Notes under the pieces: generated by a model
Told to the model about the DNA's origin: nothing
Seen by the model: the letters and a program-made list of their open reading frames with translations, nothing else
Databases searched by the model: none
Made by a program: the position numbers and the translations under genes
DNA from: Brienomyrus brachyistius
Taxonomy: Eukaryota; Chordata; Actinopteri; Osteoglossiformes; Mormyridae
Direction: 5' to 3'
Length of the DNA stretch: 64,000 nt
Assembly (NCBI RefSeq): GCF_023856365.1
Contig: NC_064554.1
Span: 6,315,001 to 6,379,000, forward strand
Part shown: positions 10,482-23,117 of the stretch, piece by piece
Position numbering within the stretch: position 1 is the first letter of the stretch
Layout of the letters: each line of letters opens with the position of its first letter

Positions 10482-12109
10482 GGCTGTCTGGGTGATAATC
10501 TGGACTTTGATTTGTCAAGCAGGGTGATATGGACTAGCTGACTAAAGCATCTGCACTTAAGACTTCAAAAATGGGGAATCTTCGGTCAGGCGTTCAGTGA
10601 CAGTATGGGGAGATTGTGCACATGCTATCCTGTTTGCTGTGATTAGCTTTCTAAACACACTGCTGTATGGGGGGGATCTGCAAATTTCAGTTCATCAGTC
10701 CTTTCTTCACAAGTTTTCAAGGTGGAAAATAGGCAGCTTTCAGCCAGTGCAAATACCAATTTGTTTCTCTCGAGCCCTGAGAAACAGAATAAACCGAATC
10801 CTTTGGAAATTAAGAATTATGAGAGACAGTGTTTAAAGTTAAACCTAACAAATGACGGATGGCCAGGTCCGTCCTGGACTGCAGGACAGTAAGGCAAGTG
10901 TCCCTGACAGCACCTGGGGGAAGAAGACAGGACAATTCAACCATATTTAAAGAGAAGGGTGCAGATGGCAAGAGGAGGACTATTCTTGGACTTGCTTTAG
11001 ACATCTCAATGAAAGACCAAGAGTACCCAATTACCACAGACGGGGAAGAGAACCTACCCTCTGCAAATGCTAGGCATCATTCGTACAAATATGGGGGAAA
11101 TCTATGCGCCATGTTCGTGGGGGCGTAACGACGTCGGATTTGGTGTTCATGTCACCTAAGCCCAGATTTACTCTCACCCATAACAAGCCCCCTCCCAAAC
11201 TCCGTCGGCACCATGATCAAACCCGGAGTCGCCCTTATGGAGCAGTACTCCCCGCTCCGGGGGCCATGCAGCACCGACCCCGCACCGCGCATGCGTCTCA
11301 CCCTGTTTGTTTGTTTGTCTGTTTGCCCGGTAGCTAGCGCAAGTGCTTAGTATACTTACTAATGCTCCCGGTTCTATACCCCCGGCAGCGCAATACAAGC
11401 CCACGGCCCTACCAGCTTGGACAAAGGCCCCAGCGTACTCACATCTGCTGCTCCCCGTCCCGTACCAAAGCCAGCCTCGGTCTCCTCACAGAGCGACCTC
11501 CCTCCTCCGCCTGCCGACGTCGGCGCGCCGCCTGCCTGTTTACAGCCGGCCGACGCGCACGTATCACACGCTGCGAAACGTGCGCGTTCCCAAAGCCCTG
11601 CGTGTGCGAGCGTCCAATGTAAGCATATGATGTACCACTGGACCATTCAAATAAATACAATTGTCAATATGTAAACCTCAATGAAATCAAAAGTGCATTC
11701 GAATTTATGCAGAACAGACGGTGCTCAGTCGTATTAATTAAAATACTGATTTCCACTAATGTTTTCAATCTGTCACATGCTTTTATATTTGTGCTATATG
11801 TGTCGGCAAAATATATACTACATTTTCAGCTATACAAAATATTGAGGTTGAAACAGTAATTATGAGAGTTAAATAAATGGCGATATGTCCCGATTACATT
11901 CCGTACACTTGCGGGCAGACATTCATTTGTCCATTAAAAATGCCGCCTGCTGATTGGCGGTTATACCGTGACGTGAGCGGGGTGGCACAGAACATGGCAG
12001 ATGTTTTGCGCACGAGGCGGGGCCAGGCATACGTAGGGCCGCGGGGCGGGGTCAGGCGGATGGACGTACCGAACGGGGCTGCGTCGTTAAGGCCATAGCG
12101 GCGGCGGAA
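10482..12109. promoter_or_regulatory. Putative bidirectional akt1s1/tbc1d17 promoter
   Basis: The start codons of the two head-to-head genes lie 1.63 kb apart. CpG-rich stretches occupy about 11200-11610 and 11940-12240. An NRF1-like palindrome, CGCGCATGCGTC, lies at 11286-11297, and an inverted CCAAT box (CTGATTGGCGG) at 11950-11960. No TATA box is evident, which fits housekeeping promoters. Untranslated first exons of akt1s1 probably lie here but could not be fixed. Confidence 0.55.
11286..11297. promoter_or_regulatory. NRF1-like binding site
   Basis: CGCGCATGCGTC differs little from the palindromic NRF1 consensus (YGCGCAYGCGCR). It lies inside a CpG-rich stretch between two divergent housekeeping genes, the usual context for this factor. 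Confidence 0.5.
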
Positions 12110-15100
12110 ATGGCGGCCGACGCGGACAGTCCGAAGGTTGGAGTCGCTCGTAATCTTCGTATTGAGCGATATTCCCGTCTGTGCTCCGGTTTAACGAGTC
12201 TGCATCTCTTAGAACGACCACGAATCCGGTCACGCAGTCGGGGACACTTTCGTGTTATTAAGCAGTTAGTTTGGGTCACTTGCTGGTTAGTTAGCTGCGT
12301 AGTTGCTGTCGTCGGTATTTAATGACAGGTATTACACATCAGAGTTGATGGACCATCCACTTGATTAGCGGAAAAAATGCATAAATGTCAGACATATGTA
12401 CGAGTTGGTCCCAGCATTACACATTAAAACAGAACTAGTAGTGACAGTCCATTTGCGGGGTTATGAAGACGCCTGTCGCCCGTATTCAGCAGGTGACTAT
12501 TACTGTCACAGGTGATGCTCACCTGAACGCTTCTGACATTCCCTGAGGCTCTGGGTTTGTATCCTGCGCAGTTAGACAGATGATGGTTGTTGGGTCCGAT
12601 CCGTGTAAAACGGTGGATATTTGCTCGCTTCCTGGTTCCTTCGCCGTTAAATGAATCTGTAAACTTCAGCATTTAAATTCATCGTGGTCTGTCATTGTCA
12701 TGCTGGCTTTCTCTTGGGGATGATGGTTCAGCAAATAGATCCAGTTTGTTCAAAAGGCAAATTTATGGCACACCTTGGGATGTGATGGGATAGTGACTCT
12801 CGTTTGTCCTGGATTCATATGTTTAAGCTTAGCTGGCTGGTTTAAACCTAACATTGTGTCCTCACATGATCCAGAGAGCCAAGGATGTTCCACAGCATAC
12901 ATTTTCTTGGAGTGTTCCTGCTGAGATGATCGGTGTGGCATGTGCTTTTTTCAAAGCTGGTGTTTGAGAAGGAGGGTGTGTACCTTCACACCAACGCCAA
13001 GAGGAGCAACCAGGAGACCACCATCCCAGGGTTCATCCGCATAGTGGAGCGGGTGAGTGTGAACCCCCAGTGTCCAGCACCATGGCCATCATAACTTTGG
13101 CATTTCCTTCCCCCCATGTGATTTTTTTTTAGAATAGTAATTAGTGATTGGCAGAAATGTGACTTTGAAAACTCCAGTGGGAGGTATTATCATGGGCTGT
13201 CAATCACTGCCAGATTCAGCCAACCAGAGCCAGGTGGTGATTGACAGGGCACAGGAATCCAGTGCATCTTGTCACTGACAGGTAATTCAGGCTATTTGTT
13301 AGTGTATTTGTTATGAAAACAGGAGGCTGCTCAGTAATGTATAGCGCAAAATTAGGGCCAATAGCTTTGTTATTTTAGAAAAAAAAAGAATTGAAACAAA
13401 GTTCAAGTTTTCATGTTGAACTGTGGATACAGTGTATTCAAGCTAAAATGTGTATGGAAGTTTTTTGTTTTGTTTAAATATAATTTTGATTCAGTTCTTG
13501 ATTTTTTTTTTAAATCAATGTCTTATTTTCATTTTGTACTTTCATATAATATTTTGATATTTGATGTCTTATTTTTTCATTTGTAGATTTTTTATTTTCA
13601 GATCCAGATCTTATTTCTTGTGGTTTCAAATCTTTTTTCAATTTCAGAATTTTCTCATTTTCCGATTCTGTTTTTTCTGTCTCATACTTTTGGCACTGAT
13701 TTAGCATAGGGGCATGGTATCAGCCGAGGGGGGAGTGGAATAATGTGTGACATCATAACAAAATAAGCTGAGGACCTCCGTTGTTGCGTTCGGTATCAGC
13801 TTGCGCTAGGTACCAGACAGTGTTAAAGCCTCAGCCATATATCGTGTCTTTGTTTCATTGACCTGTAAAATACATAGTAGTTACATCCATAAATCCAAAT
13901 GCTGTTTGCAAGGACTTCTTAATGTGGAAATGTTTGACTAATTTGGCACCATATTTATGGGGTTGTTTAAAGTTAATCACACGTAATTGCTTTCTTTAGG
14001 GTGGGGAACCATCTTTGGAGTGGAGCCCTCTTGAGGAGCAAAGAGGAAGTACACCTGCTGTCTTCTATAGCAAAAAGGTAAATCAACCAAAATGGATATT
14101 CACACAAAGTATTGTCGAGAAACTCCTGAAAATACTGAGAAATACCTATGTCTAGTTTACGGAAGCTTATTTAATTAGTTTTATTTAGATGTTGCTTCAG
14201 GGCGCGGCATGGTGGTGCAGTGGTTAGCACTGTTGCCTCATACCTCTGGGACCTGGGTTCGAGTCTCCGCCTGGGTCACATGTGTGCGTAATGTGTACTA
14301 AGTTTGCATGTTCTCCCCTCGTCGTGGGGTTTCCTCTGGGTACTCCGGTTTCCCCCCACAGTCCAAAAACATGCTGAGGCTAATTGGAGTTGCTGAATTG
14401 CCCGTAGGTGTGCGTGTGAGAGTGAATGGTGTGTGAGCGTCCCCTGCGATGGGCTGGCCCCCCATCCTGGGTTGTTCCCTGCCTCGTGCCCGTTGCTTCC
14501 GGGATAGGCTCCGGACCCCCCGCGCCCCAGTAGGATAAGCGGTTTGGACAATGGATGGATGGATAGATGTTCCTTCATTCTTTCAATGTACCAGTCAGGG
14601 TTAGCAGGAGGATCAGCAGTGACATTCATGATATACTGCCTTGGTAGTGTGTCTAGTCCAGCTCTGTTTCCTTCTCTCACAGGATGGGGATGGAGGAGAG
14701 GAGGAGACTAATTTTGACCCAGGATATGAGCCAGACTGGGCTGTCATCAGCACAGTGAAAAAAGCGAGAGAGCACCCCCCAGTGCGAGAGACCGGTACTG
14801 AAGCACTCAGCTCTGTTTAGGTGCACCAGCATTGCCCCCCCTGTACTGCTGTTCATGGCTGTGTGCCCTTCCAGGTCAATGGGGCTCCTTCTCGCTGCCG
14901 CTCTCCGAGTTATACTCCCTGCGCCGCGCACGCTTCTCCCTGGGACGCAACTTTCTGGTGCTGACCAGCAGGGTGGGACATTCACTTCCACCACTGCATT
15001 TCCACAGGGGGGGCACCATGGAACTGCTGAGAGCTCTGCAGCGCTATATTATTCTGGCCCCGTAAGTCTGTGTGTGTGTCTGTATTAGTGTTGGTACAAT

Positions 15101-18100
15101 AACAACACTGGTTGGTACAATTTAAAATTTCGATACAATACGAAGTATTGAAGATCGATACCATTTTTCAATACTAAACACTCAATAAGAAAAAAATTTC
15201 AATTGCAATTTTGTTTATTGCAAAAACTTTAACTTTAGTTTAACTTTTGTAAACTCACTATATCTAAAAAAAAAAAAACTTTCGCATTGCATTGTCAGTC
15301 AAAGTACAGTAATTTCAAGTACATCAGTAGTCATTGTAATCATGCTGAGATCGCAGTAATTGAATTAAAAATGAGACATCACTGCATATTATCATTTCAG
15401 TGCATAACAGAACAGATATGTTACTTTTCCCTGCCTCTAAAAGTTTGTATCTGAATGATCAACACTAATCAACAAAACCCCACGAGACTGTATGGAACTA
15501 AATTTGTAGCAGTTTGTGGCAGTTGCCCCCTCTGTCAGTATTGTGCATTGGCACAACTTGCGCACAAGCTTCAACATGTCCTGTGGTTTACTATCTTCAT
15601 TTGTCACAAAGCCAGAGTATTTCCAGACGCCACTCTGGCTGCACCTTTATCAATTATATGACGCTTCTCAACTAATGATCTCAGTGTGTGTGAGACTGTA
15701 CTCAGCTCTAGGCATGTACATTGGCAGCTGATGAGCCTCAGTGGTCAGAGCAAACTGGAAGTGCATGCTGTAGAATCCATACCATGAAAAATGAATATTG
15801 AAACCATTTTATACATGATAGAATCGGTATACAGGTGTGTGTGTGTGTGTGTTTCATCTCTGACTCCCCCCACTCTCCCATCCCAGCTCTCCAATGGACG
15901 CAAGGCTCTTCCTCGCCTACCCTCACCACTCCGAGGCTCTGTCTCAGTCTATCGATGAGCTCCACCTCTTTGACGAAAGCAATTCGGACCTGGTCTCTGT
16001 GAGTCCCTGCGTTCGTGTGTGGTGATGTGTGTGTGTGTTTGTGGTTATTTGTGAATCATATATAGTGTGTTATAAGTATAAGTATCTGTCAGATATTTGC
16101 ATAAAGTTGCTGAAAACCAGGTTCCATAATCATTTTCATTGTATATTTTCCAGTAAGTACTTGAAAATGCGAGCACATTGCCGTACAGAAAACAAAATCT
16201 ATTGAGGACCAGAACCGTTTTCTAGTAATGTTCTGTAATTCCTGGCCTCAAAGCAGCCACCATTTGCCTGGATCACAGCTTCTCAAATAGTTAGCAAGTT
16301 TCTACAAACATGGAATCTGACATACCTTTGAATACTTCTGAAGTATTAGCCCTGTAGGTAGAGAGCATCATGGGTTTAGCAAAGGTCACCAGCAAGCCCT
16401 CACTGGAGCCAAAGGGTTAATAAGGAACCATGTGTGGTAAATCAGGGAACACCTTACGAAGGCACTGACATGGAAAGCCAGCGTTTCAGACTTTCAGTCT
16501 GTGGCCTAAAGCCAGTTTAATCTCCAGATGCTCTGTTGGGAAATCATTTAATTGACATTTAGAATATTCACATTTTTTAAAACAAAATTATTTCCGAATG
16601 CTTATAATTATCTAGATGTCTCCATACACCTCTGGTGTAATGAAATGTTAAATGTTAATAGACAGGTGCATATAGTTTGCATACAGTTTGCCGCACAAGA
16701 AGGAGGGGTACTAAGATGCTTGACTTGGTGACGTGTAATGATGTGTAACAGGTTAGAATGATGGTGGTTAAGGTGGTGTATACTGTAGAGTGGTGTATAA
16801 TTTGCGTTACAGTGATGTAACTCAGGGTGATTGATGTGTAGCTCAGGTTAATTAGTTTGTGTAGTGATGTGCAACTCAGATTTGGGGTGATGTGTAGCTC
16901 AGGCCAGGGTGATATGTAGCAAGTGTGTAATGATGTGTAACTCGGGGTCACCCTTCCCCATCTCCTCAGAGGTTCATCCAGGATCCATACGCCACAACAT
17001 TTGGGGGATTTTCCAAGGTGACAAACTTCTTCCGTGGAGCCCTGCGGCCCCCTGACTCTTCGATCCACTGCCGCACTACCCAGGGCGCCCATGGTCCTCA
17101 GGCTGCCGATGAGGAGCCCGGATTCGAACTTATAACTTGTGTAAGAGTCCTAAAACTTCATATTACCTTGGACACCCCAAACTTTATATAAGAACCACAC
17201 TGCAGGTACAAATGCAGTCAGGGTCAAAACATCAGGAAATCATCCATCTGCTGGTTCCATCTATGGATTGTGTGAATTTTTGCAACTTTCTTTGTGTGTT
17301 TAGGGAGTGGAGCTTGGCCCAAGACCTGAAGTAAAAAGAGGGCCAGCCATGGACAAGTGGGAGGAGTTTCTGGACCCTGAGGGACGGGTCCTGGAGCCTC
17401 AGAAGATCAAAGAGATGGTGTTCAGAGGGGTGTGTTTCCCTTTCCTTCAGACACTATGGCTGTTTTTAAACTTGTGTGATGGTTTAATCCTGCCTGTCGC
17501 CTGTCCTGCTCCCTCAGGGGATCAGCCCATCACTGCGAAAGGAGGTCTGGAAGTTTCTCTTAGGCTTCTATCCCTGGAACAGTACGGCAAAGGAAAGGGA
17601 GGACATAGTAAGGGTGAAGACGTGAGTGTCCCCGCTTCACCACTGCTCAGGGTCTCGTTCATGTTGTCCCTCTGTGTTCAATGACCGGTCTTCCTTCTTC
17701 ACCAGAGACGAGTATTTCAGGATGAAAGTGCAGTGGAAATCTGTGAGCGAAGAGCAGGAGATGAGGAACTCCCTCCTCAGGGGATACCGCAGCCTGATAG
17801 GTCTGCCTTTGTATCCATTAACCTCACATACTGTATGTGAATGGCTGGAGCTCATGTGTGACTACTGCACTGCAGCTGATCGGTCTGTGGGACGGTCATG
17901 GAGATATGGCTTTCCTTCTGTATCCTAGAGCGAGACGTCAGTCGAACAGACAGACACAACTCTTTCTTCTCTGGGAATGAGAACCCTGGCCTGATGCTTC
18001 TGCATGACGTCCTGATGACCTACTGCATGTACAACTTTGACTTGGGTATGCTTTATTTTGCTGTTTGGGGCTGCATGTGTGCTGCGTGTCTGATGGATAT

Positions 18101-21100
18101 TAATGCCTACATGGGTCCTCCTCTCCTCAGGCTACGTCCAGGGAATGAGTGACCTGCTCTCCCCCATTCTCTTCGTCACACAGAATGAGGTGGAGTCCTT
18201 CTGGTGTCTCACTGGCTTCATGGAGCTCGTGGTCAGTGCAGGGGCAGGGTGTGGTGTCCCTCTTTTTGTGTACCACTTGGTCCTATCCTTTATCCTATCC
18301 TAACCCTAACCCTATTCTTTATCCTATCCTAACCCTAACCCTATCCTTTATCCTATCCTAACCCTATCCTTTATCCTATCCTAACCCTAATCCTGTATGA
18401 ACGTGTGACTTTATAACTCTCCCATTGTCATTATAACTGTCCCATCTGTGTGCTTCAGTTTGTCTAACTGTCCCCTATTGGGAATCTATCTATGTGTCCC
18501 TAGATCACATGCCTGTCTAACTCTCCTCCCTTCCTGTCTGACTGTTCCCTCAGCCTATTTGACTGTCCCCTTGTCTCCCTGTTTGATTTGCTGTCTTACA
18601 CTCCCCCATCCTGTCAGATTATCACTCTTCCTATTGGACTCTCCCCCATCATATCTTATAGTTCCCTTGTCTCCCTGTCTGTCTCTTCATCCAACTGTAC
18701 CCCCCGCCTGTCTGAATTGTCCCCTCATCTCCCTGACTGCCCCCTTCCTGTCCCACTATCCTGTCAAACTGTCCTCTCCCCATCTGACTGTCCCACCATC
18801 CTGTCTAACCATCCCTTGTTTCCCCATCTGACTGTCCCACCATCCTGTATAGCTCTCCCTTTTCCCGTCCGACTGCACCCCCTTCCTGTCTAATCATCCT
18901 CTTGTCCCCCCATCTGACTGCTCCCCCTTCCTGTCTGACTGTCCTCGGGTCTCCCTGTCAGACTGCTCCCCCTTCCTATCTGACTGTCCTCGGGTCTCCC
19001 TGTCTGACTGCCCCTCTCCTGTCTGTTCCTGTCTCACAGCACCAGAACTTTGAGGAGTCCCAGGAGGCCATGAAGCAGCAGCTACTGCAGCTGGGTATCC
19101 TGCTGAAGGCTATTGACCCAGAGCTCTGTGATTACCTAGGTAACGCCCCCCCCCCTTGCTCCCTGTCTGGGCGGGATAATGTTTCCATGCTCTGTAGTGT
19201 TTGTTACTTGATCCCAGCCCTTAAACCCTGACCCAGTGCCAGCGGATGCTTAGGGCTTATGCTTCAGTTTATTCATTTATTGTGGTGTACCATTTCATTT
19301 GCTGTATTAACCAAGGATGTCACAGATGCTGAAGTTAATCAGCAGCATTTAGGTGTGTTTTTATAATCCTTGCCCTTTCTTTTTGCTTCTCTCGCTCTCT
19401 CTCTTTTTCTTTCTCCTTCCCTCTCCTCCTGTACTCCCCTGCTCCACCTCCCTAGACTCCCAAGATAGTGGATCTCTGTGCTTTTGTTTCCGCTGGTTAC
19501 TGATATGGTTCAAGAGAGAGTTCTCCTTTGAGGACATCTTGACCCTGTGGGAGGTAATGGAACTATGCATTTGAAGGGGCCATTCCCTTCATCACAAGAA
19601 GTGTGCTTCCTGTCTGCGTACGGTGGCTTGCGGTGTACCTACCTTACCTTCAAGCCTGCACATCATTCTAGGTCATGTGGACTGGCCTGCCATGTGACAA
19701 CTTCCATCTGCTGATGGCCTGTTCCATCCTGGAGTCTCAGAGGGGGGAGCTGATTGGGTCAGATCATGACTTCAACACCATATTAAAGGTAGTATAAAAG
19801 GTGATGGGGGAAAGGTTGAGGGTTGCCCCCCCCCCCCCCAGCTGCCACGGCTTGCAACCGCCTCTCTGTATCTCTGTCTCCAGCACATCAATGACCTGAC
19901 TATGAAGCTGGACCTGCAATCGCTGCTACGTGGCGCCGAGGCCATTTTCAGACAGCTGCAAGCCTGCAAGGTGAGCTAGTCTGCTGTTTCAGCTTTTTCC
20001 TCATTGTATTGACATGCTACACTAGTGGTTACTGATAGAGTTGAGCCGGATACTTGGCTGAAACGAGTATCCAGTACGGATAAAGCACTTTTGACGAGTA
20101 CGAGTATCATACCAGTAATACAAGTCAATATCTGTGCTTGGATTGAATAAAAATTCTCATTGGGTAGCTGACTGTGTCTGCGTTCTGTGATAGGCCAGTC
20201 ACAGCGCCCCTCCCCTACACACATACAGATTTATTGTGTTGCTGTGTCCCGCTCTGCTCACTCACACACAGAACACCGAGAAGAGAACAGCGCTCTCTCT
20301 CTCTCTCTCTCTGCCTCTCCCTCAGTCACTCAGGTTCGCGTGTTTTTTCCGTTAACGTTTAGGGTTTCTTCAGCTTCAGGTTTGTTTTTTTACTTTGGTT
20401 TGTAGTACTTACTTATTAACCAGTAGAGTTTTGGTAAACGTGGGGTTTGTTCAGACATGGTGCTTGGTAGAATGCGACTCGCGTCTCTGCCTGTCGGAGA
20501 TTTTTTTTTCTTCTTTAAACCGTCAGCCGGCTCTAACCAGTGTTTGACACTTTCTTGCTGTAGTTGATAAAAAAAATTTTTTTAAAGTAGTGGTATAAAA
20601 CTATATTACAAATTAATTAGCTGCACACGCACACTCTCACATACCTGGTGTGGAAATAAAAAAAATAAAAAAGAACCAAAAAAAAAGAAATCACACTGAT
20701 CATAAAAAAATTAAAAGTTAAAAAAAGAAAGTTATGTTGAGATGAAAACTCTTGTTCATTACATTTCACTTCATAAATAACCGCATGTGTTGTATTCATT
20801 GTTGCAAAACTTGTTCTGTATATAGTTCGTTTATCGTGATCAAAACCACTGATCTGAAGCTCAATGCTGATGCTGTCATGTAAATAGTTTTCTAATCAGC
20901 AATAAATATAACAATTTCTGATCAACCCATATCAATTGCATGCTTAAAATAACATACCGGTTAAAGCCCCGCCCATTTCAAGACAACCCGACCCACTTCC
21001 AGGTTAAATCCCGCCCACTTCTGGGTTAGGCCCCGCCCATTCCGAGTACAGATACAGATAATTCATATGGTTAACAGATACAGATAATACTGTACTCGCT

Positions 21101-21373
21101 CATCCCTAGTTACATGCAACATCAGCAATCTTTCGGGATGCAGTCCATTACCTTTGTACCTGTGAAATGTCCCCCCCCCCACCCCAGGAACTCCCCGTGA
21201 AGGTCCAAGAGGTGCTGGGTCTATGTCCCCTCCCTGGTTCCAGTGACGAGAGCCCAGCTTCCAGGACAGAAGAAACACAGCCACTCATTGGCCAGTCGCA
21301 GGACTCTGGTGGCGACATCTACCAATCAGGGAACAGCTGCCCTGCAAGGCGCCCGCCCCCTACTTATCCATAA
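12110..21373 (+). CDS. tbc1d17: TBC1 domain family member 17, Rab GAP
   Basis: Seventeen coding exons, about 637 residues (human 648): 12110-12136, 12957-13052, 14000-14077, 14683-14794, 14875-15061, 15887-15998, 16970-17140, 17304-17429, 17518-17621, 17706-17800, 17929-18045, 18131-18231, 19040-19139, 19456-19553, 19672-19788, 19884-19970, 21188-21373. All phases agree. The first exon (nine residues, donor AAG|GTTGGA) is the least certain. The N-terminal half is the Rab-binding domain shared with TBC1D15 (VFEKEGVYLHT, FDPGYEPDWAVIST, DPYATTFGGFSKVTNFFRG). The TBC domain covers about residues 304-545 with the dual-finger motifs IERDVSR (Arg375) and YVQGMSD (Gln412), so it should be catalytically competent. 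TBC1D17 acts on Rab8/Rab5-type GTPases in endosomal recycling and autophagy. The C-terminal tail is Ser/Pro-rich and divergent. Confidence 0.94.
13500..13700. other. AT/T-rich stretch in tbc1d17 intron 2
   Basis: A T-rich, low-complexity tract with repeats of TTATTTT and TTTTCA. It opens a frame on the minus strand that is Lys/Glu-rich by composition only; no gene is supported. Confidence 0.5.
14200..14564 (+). mobile_element. tRNA-derived SINE, copy 2 (full length)
   Basis: Same family as the copy at 5959-6274, in tbc1d17 intron 3: A box TGGTGCAGTGG, B box GGTTCGAGTCTC, conserved body, and ATGGATGGATGG tail. Flanked by a 13-bp target-site duplication with one mismatch, AGATGTTGCTTCA (14187-14199) and AGATGTTCCTTCA (14565-14577). 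It retains the 'aattgcccgtaggtgtgcg' block missing from copy 1 and is therefore nearer to full length. Confidence 0.88.
15085..15840. mobile_element. Probable old DNA-transposon-derived repeat, tbc1d17 intron 5
   Basis: The intron begins with short palindrome-like phrases (TTGGTACAATAACAACACTGG, CGATACAATACGAAGTATTG) and ends with AATCGGTATACAGG. The composition change against the neighbouring exons and the recurrent 'gatac/gtatc' words suggest a degenerate MITE-like element. Precise ends and target-site duplication were not found. Confidence 0.3.
16735..16945. repeat. Degenerate minisatellite, tbc1d17 intron 6
   Basis: Repeated GGTGATGTGTAACTCAG-type units with variable spacing just upstream of coding exon 7. 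Confidence 0.6.
18275..18395. repeat. Telomere-like TAACCC tracts in tbc1d17 intron 12
   Basis: Tandem units of about 28-36 bp combining TTTATCCTATCC with CTAACCCTAACCCTA. Each contains one to three copies of the vertebrate telomere hexamer in C-strand orientation (CCCTAA). The tract begins shortly after the donor of coding exon 12. Confidence 0.8.
18430..19030. repeat. Pyrimidine-rich degenerate minisatellite, tbc1d17 intron 12
   Basis: Irregular tandem copies built on CTGTCTGACTGTCCC and CCTTGTCTCCCTGTC fill the rest of the intron up to the acceptor of exon 13. Strong C/T strand asymmetry; the open frames across it are compositional. Confidence 0.75.
20036..21108. mobile_element. hAT-like non-autonomous DNA transposon in tbc1d17 intron 16
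   Basis: The left end TAGAGTTGAGCCGGATAC and the reverse complement of the right end, TAGGGATGAGCGAGTAC, form an imperfect terminal inverted repeat. Eight-base flanks GTTACTGA (20028-20035) and GTTACATG (21109-21116) look like a decayed hAT-type 8-bp target-site duplication. The subterminal regions carry repeated 'gagtac/gtactc' and 'agatacagataat' words and CCCGCCCA motifs. The 1,073-bp interior has no transposase frame. Confidence 0.65.
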
Positions 21374-21736
21374 CTCTAAATGATGATGGGCACAGGGGCA
21401 TGTGGTGGGGGTGTATGGCGCTGACAGGATCTGCAGGCACATGCTTCTGTCCTCGGCTACACACAGGGCCCCTGAAATCGTGTGTCTGTCTGTCTCCTCG
21501 TGACGTTCCACTGCTTGTCCTGAGTTGTCTCTGTTGTAATGTGTGGGCTGTTACTGCCTGCCTTGTCTGTGTGAGGTGCGCCTCACTAACTCTGGGTCGC
21601 ACCTGATGCTCTGTCATCTGCCTGTTTTTTTTTCTTCTAGGATGAGTGTAGGTTGATAAAGGTGAAAGTCAGGGTGCTGCGTTAAATATGCAATATCACC
21701 GTTTAATTTTCAGTAACCACCTCTGACCAATTACCC

Positions 21737-21742
21737 AATAAA
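21737..21742 (+). terminator. Candidate polyadenylation signal of tbc1d17
   Basis: AATAAA 364 bp after the tbc1d17 stop codon, followed by TGTGACCTTTGTGCTG, a GT/T-rich downstream element. Confidence 0.6.
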
Positions 21743-22339
21743 GTGTATCCTGAAAGTGTGACCTTTGTGCTGAGCCTGGCTCCAGTCTCTCTGCTGCCCT
21801 CCATCTGCATCCAAACATAGGATCTTTACACGGATAACATCAGAATGGGAGGATGGAGTTACACCATTTCATGGGATATTTTATATTATATAATTACCCA
21901 TCATTGTATGTCATATGTCCTGTACCCTAAATTTTCAGCAGACAAAGTGTAGATTTTAGTGGCCCAGTTTACCAAATATCTCCACTTTCAGACCAATGTT
22001 GCCCCCCCCCCCCCCCCCCCGCACCGACAGCAGGTGGCTGTCTTAAGTTTACAAAGCATGCAGGCTGGGGCCCCATGCCCTCTGTCATGTTAAATGAGCC
22101 TGAAAATGGGGGGCGGGAAACCCCCCCTACCCCAGACCCTTCTGAATACAACTGCAGCACATGAATTTAGCAGGCTGCTTAACAAGGTTGCCGACATGTT
22201 CACCCTTCACCCTCACTTTGGAGTGGGGAGGGGGGGTCTCCTCAGCTCTGCTATGCTGTGTGTGAGTGATTCTCACTGCCGTGTTATCAATTCTGTCTTT
22301 GAATTATTGTGTTTTCTGCTGGAGTATAATGGGCATAGG

Positions 22340-22535
22340 GCTCTGGGCAAGGGTATGGCCTGGGCATGGGATGCCAGGCTGGGGTATGGCCTGGGCACGG
22401 GATGCCAGGCTGGGGTATGGCCTGGGCACGGGATGCCAGGCTGGGGTATGGACTGGGCATGGGATGCCAGGCTGGGGTATGGCCTGGGCACGGGATGCCA
22501 CGCAGGGTCATGCCCTGGATAGGGGTATGGCCTGG
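22340..22535. repeat. Minisatellite, 31-bp unit
   Basis: About six tandem copies of a G-rich 31-bp unit containing ATGGCCTGGGCACGGGATG followed by CCAGGCTGGGGT; the last copies diverge. Open frames on both strands are repeat artefacts. Confidence 0.9.
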
Positions 22536-23117
22536 ACACGGGGCACTGGGCCGGGTCACACTGCCATGTATGTTAGAACAGTCTGAGTTAAAATGGGCAG
22601 GGAATCAGTTTCACTTTTCCAGTAAGTGAACAGGCAGCTGCTGCTCCCTGATTGGGGCACATAGTCCAGCACATGGTGGCAGTGAAAAGCGACAGATTGG
22701 CTGCATTCTATTCCATTCAAACTTCCATTAAAAATGAAAAGGCAATGAATAACAAGTCTGTAAAAATCTGCACTAAACGTGTGAAAGTCATTCATGAGCA
22801 CCCCGATGTGAGGGAGGAGGGGTTGCTGTTTGTGTGTGAGTCTGTGTGTGTGTGTGTGGGGAGGGGGGCCACTGTGTGTGTGTGTCCTCTCACAATGGAG
22901 CATAAGGCACAGGGCTGGTGTCAGAGCAAACAAAGCACATCACTGCCCTGCCTGCCGTCTCTGTCTGCTTCACACATGCTGCTGTGCCCCCAGCAGACTG
23001 CTGCTGATGGAGGGGGGGCTCACAACGAGCTTCCTCAGAGAGTTAACTCCCAGGACAGAGGGGACATTGCATGCTGCGTTATATGAATCTTTCTGACTGT
23101 ACACCGAGCTGCCGTAG

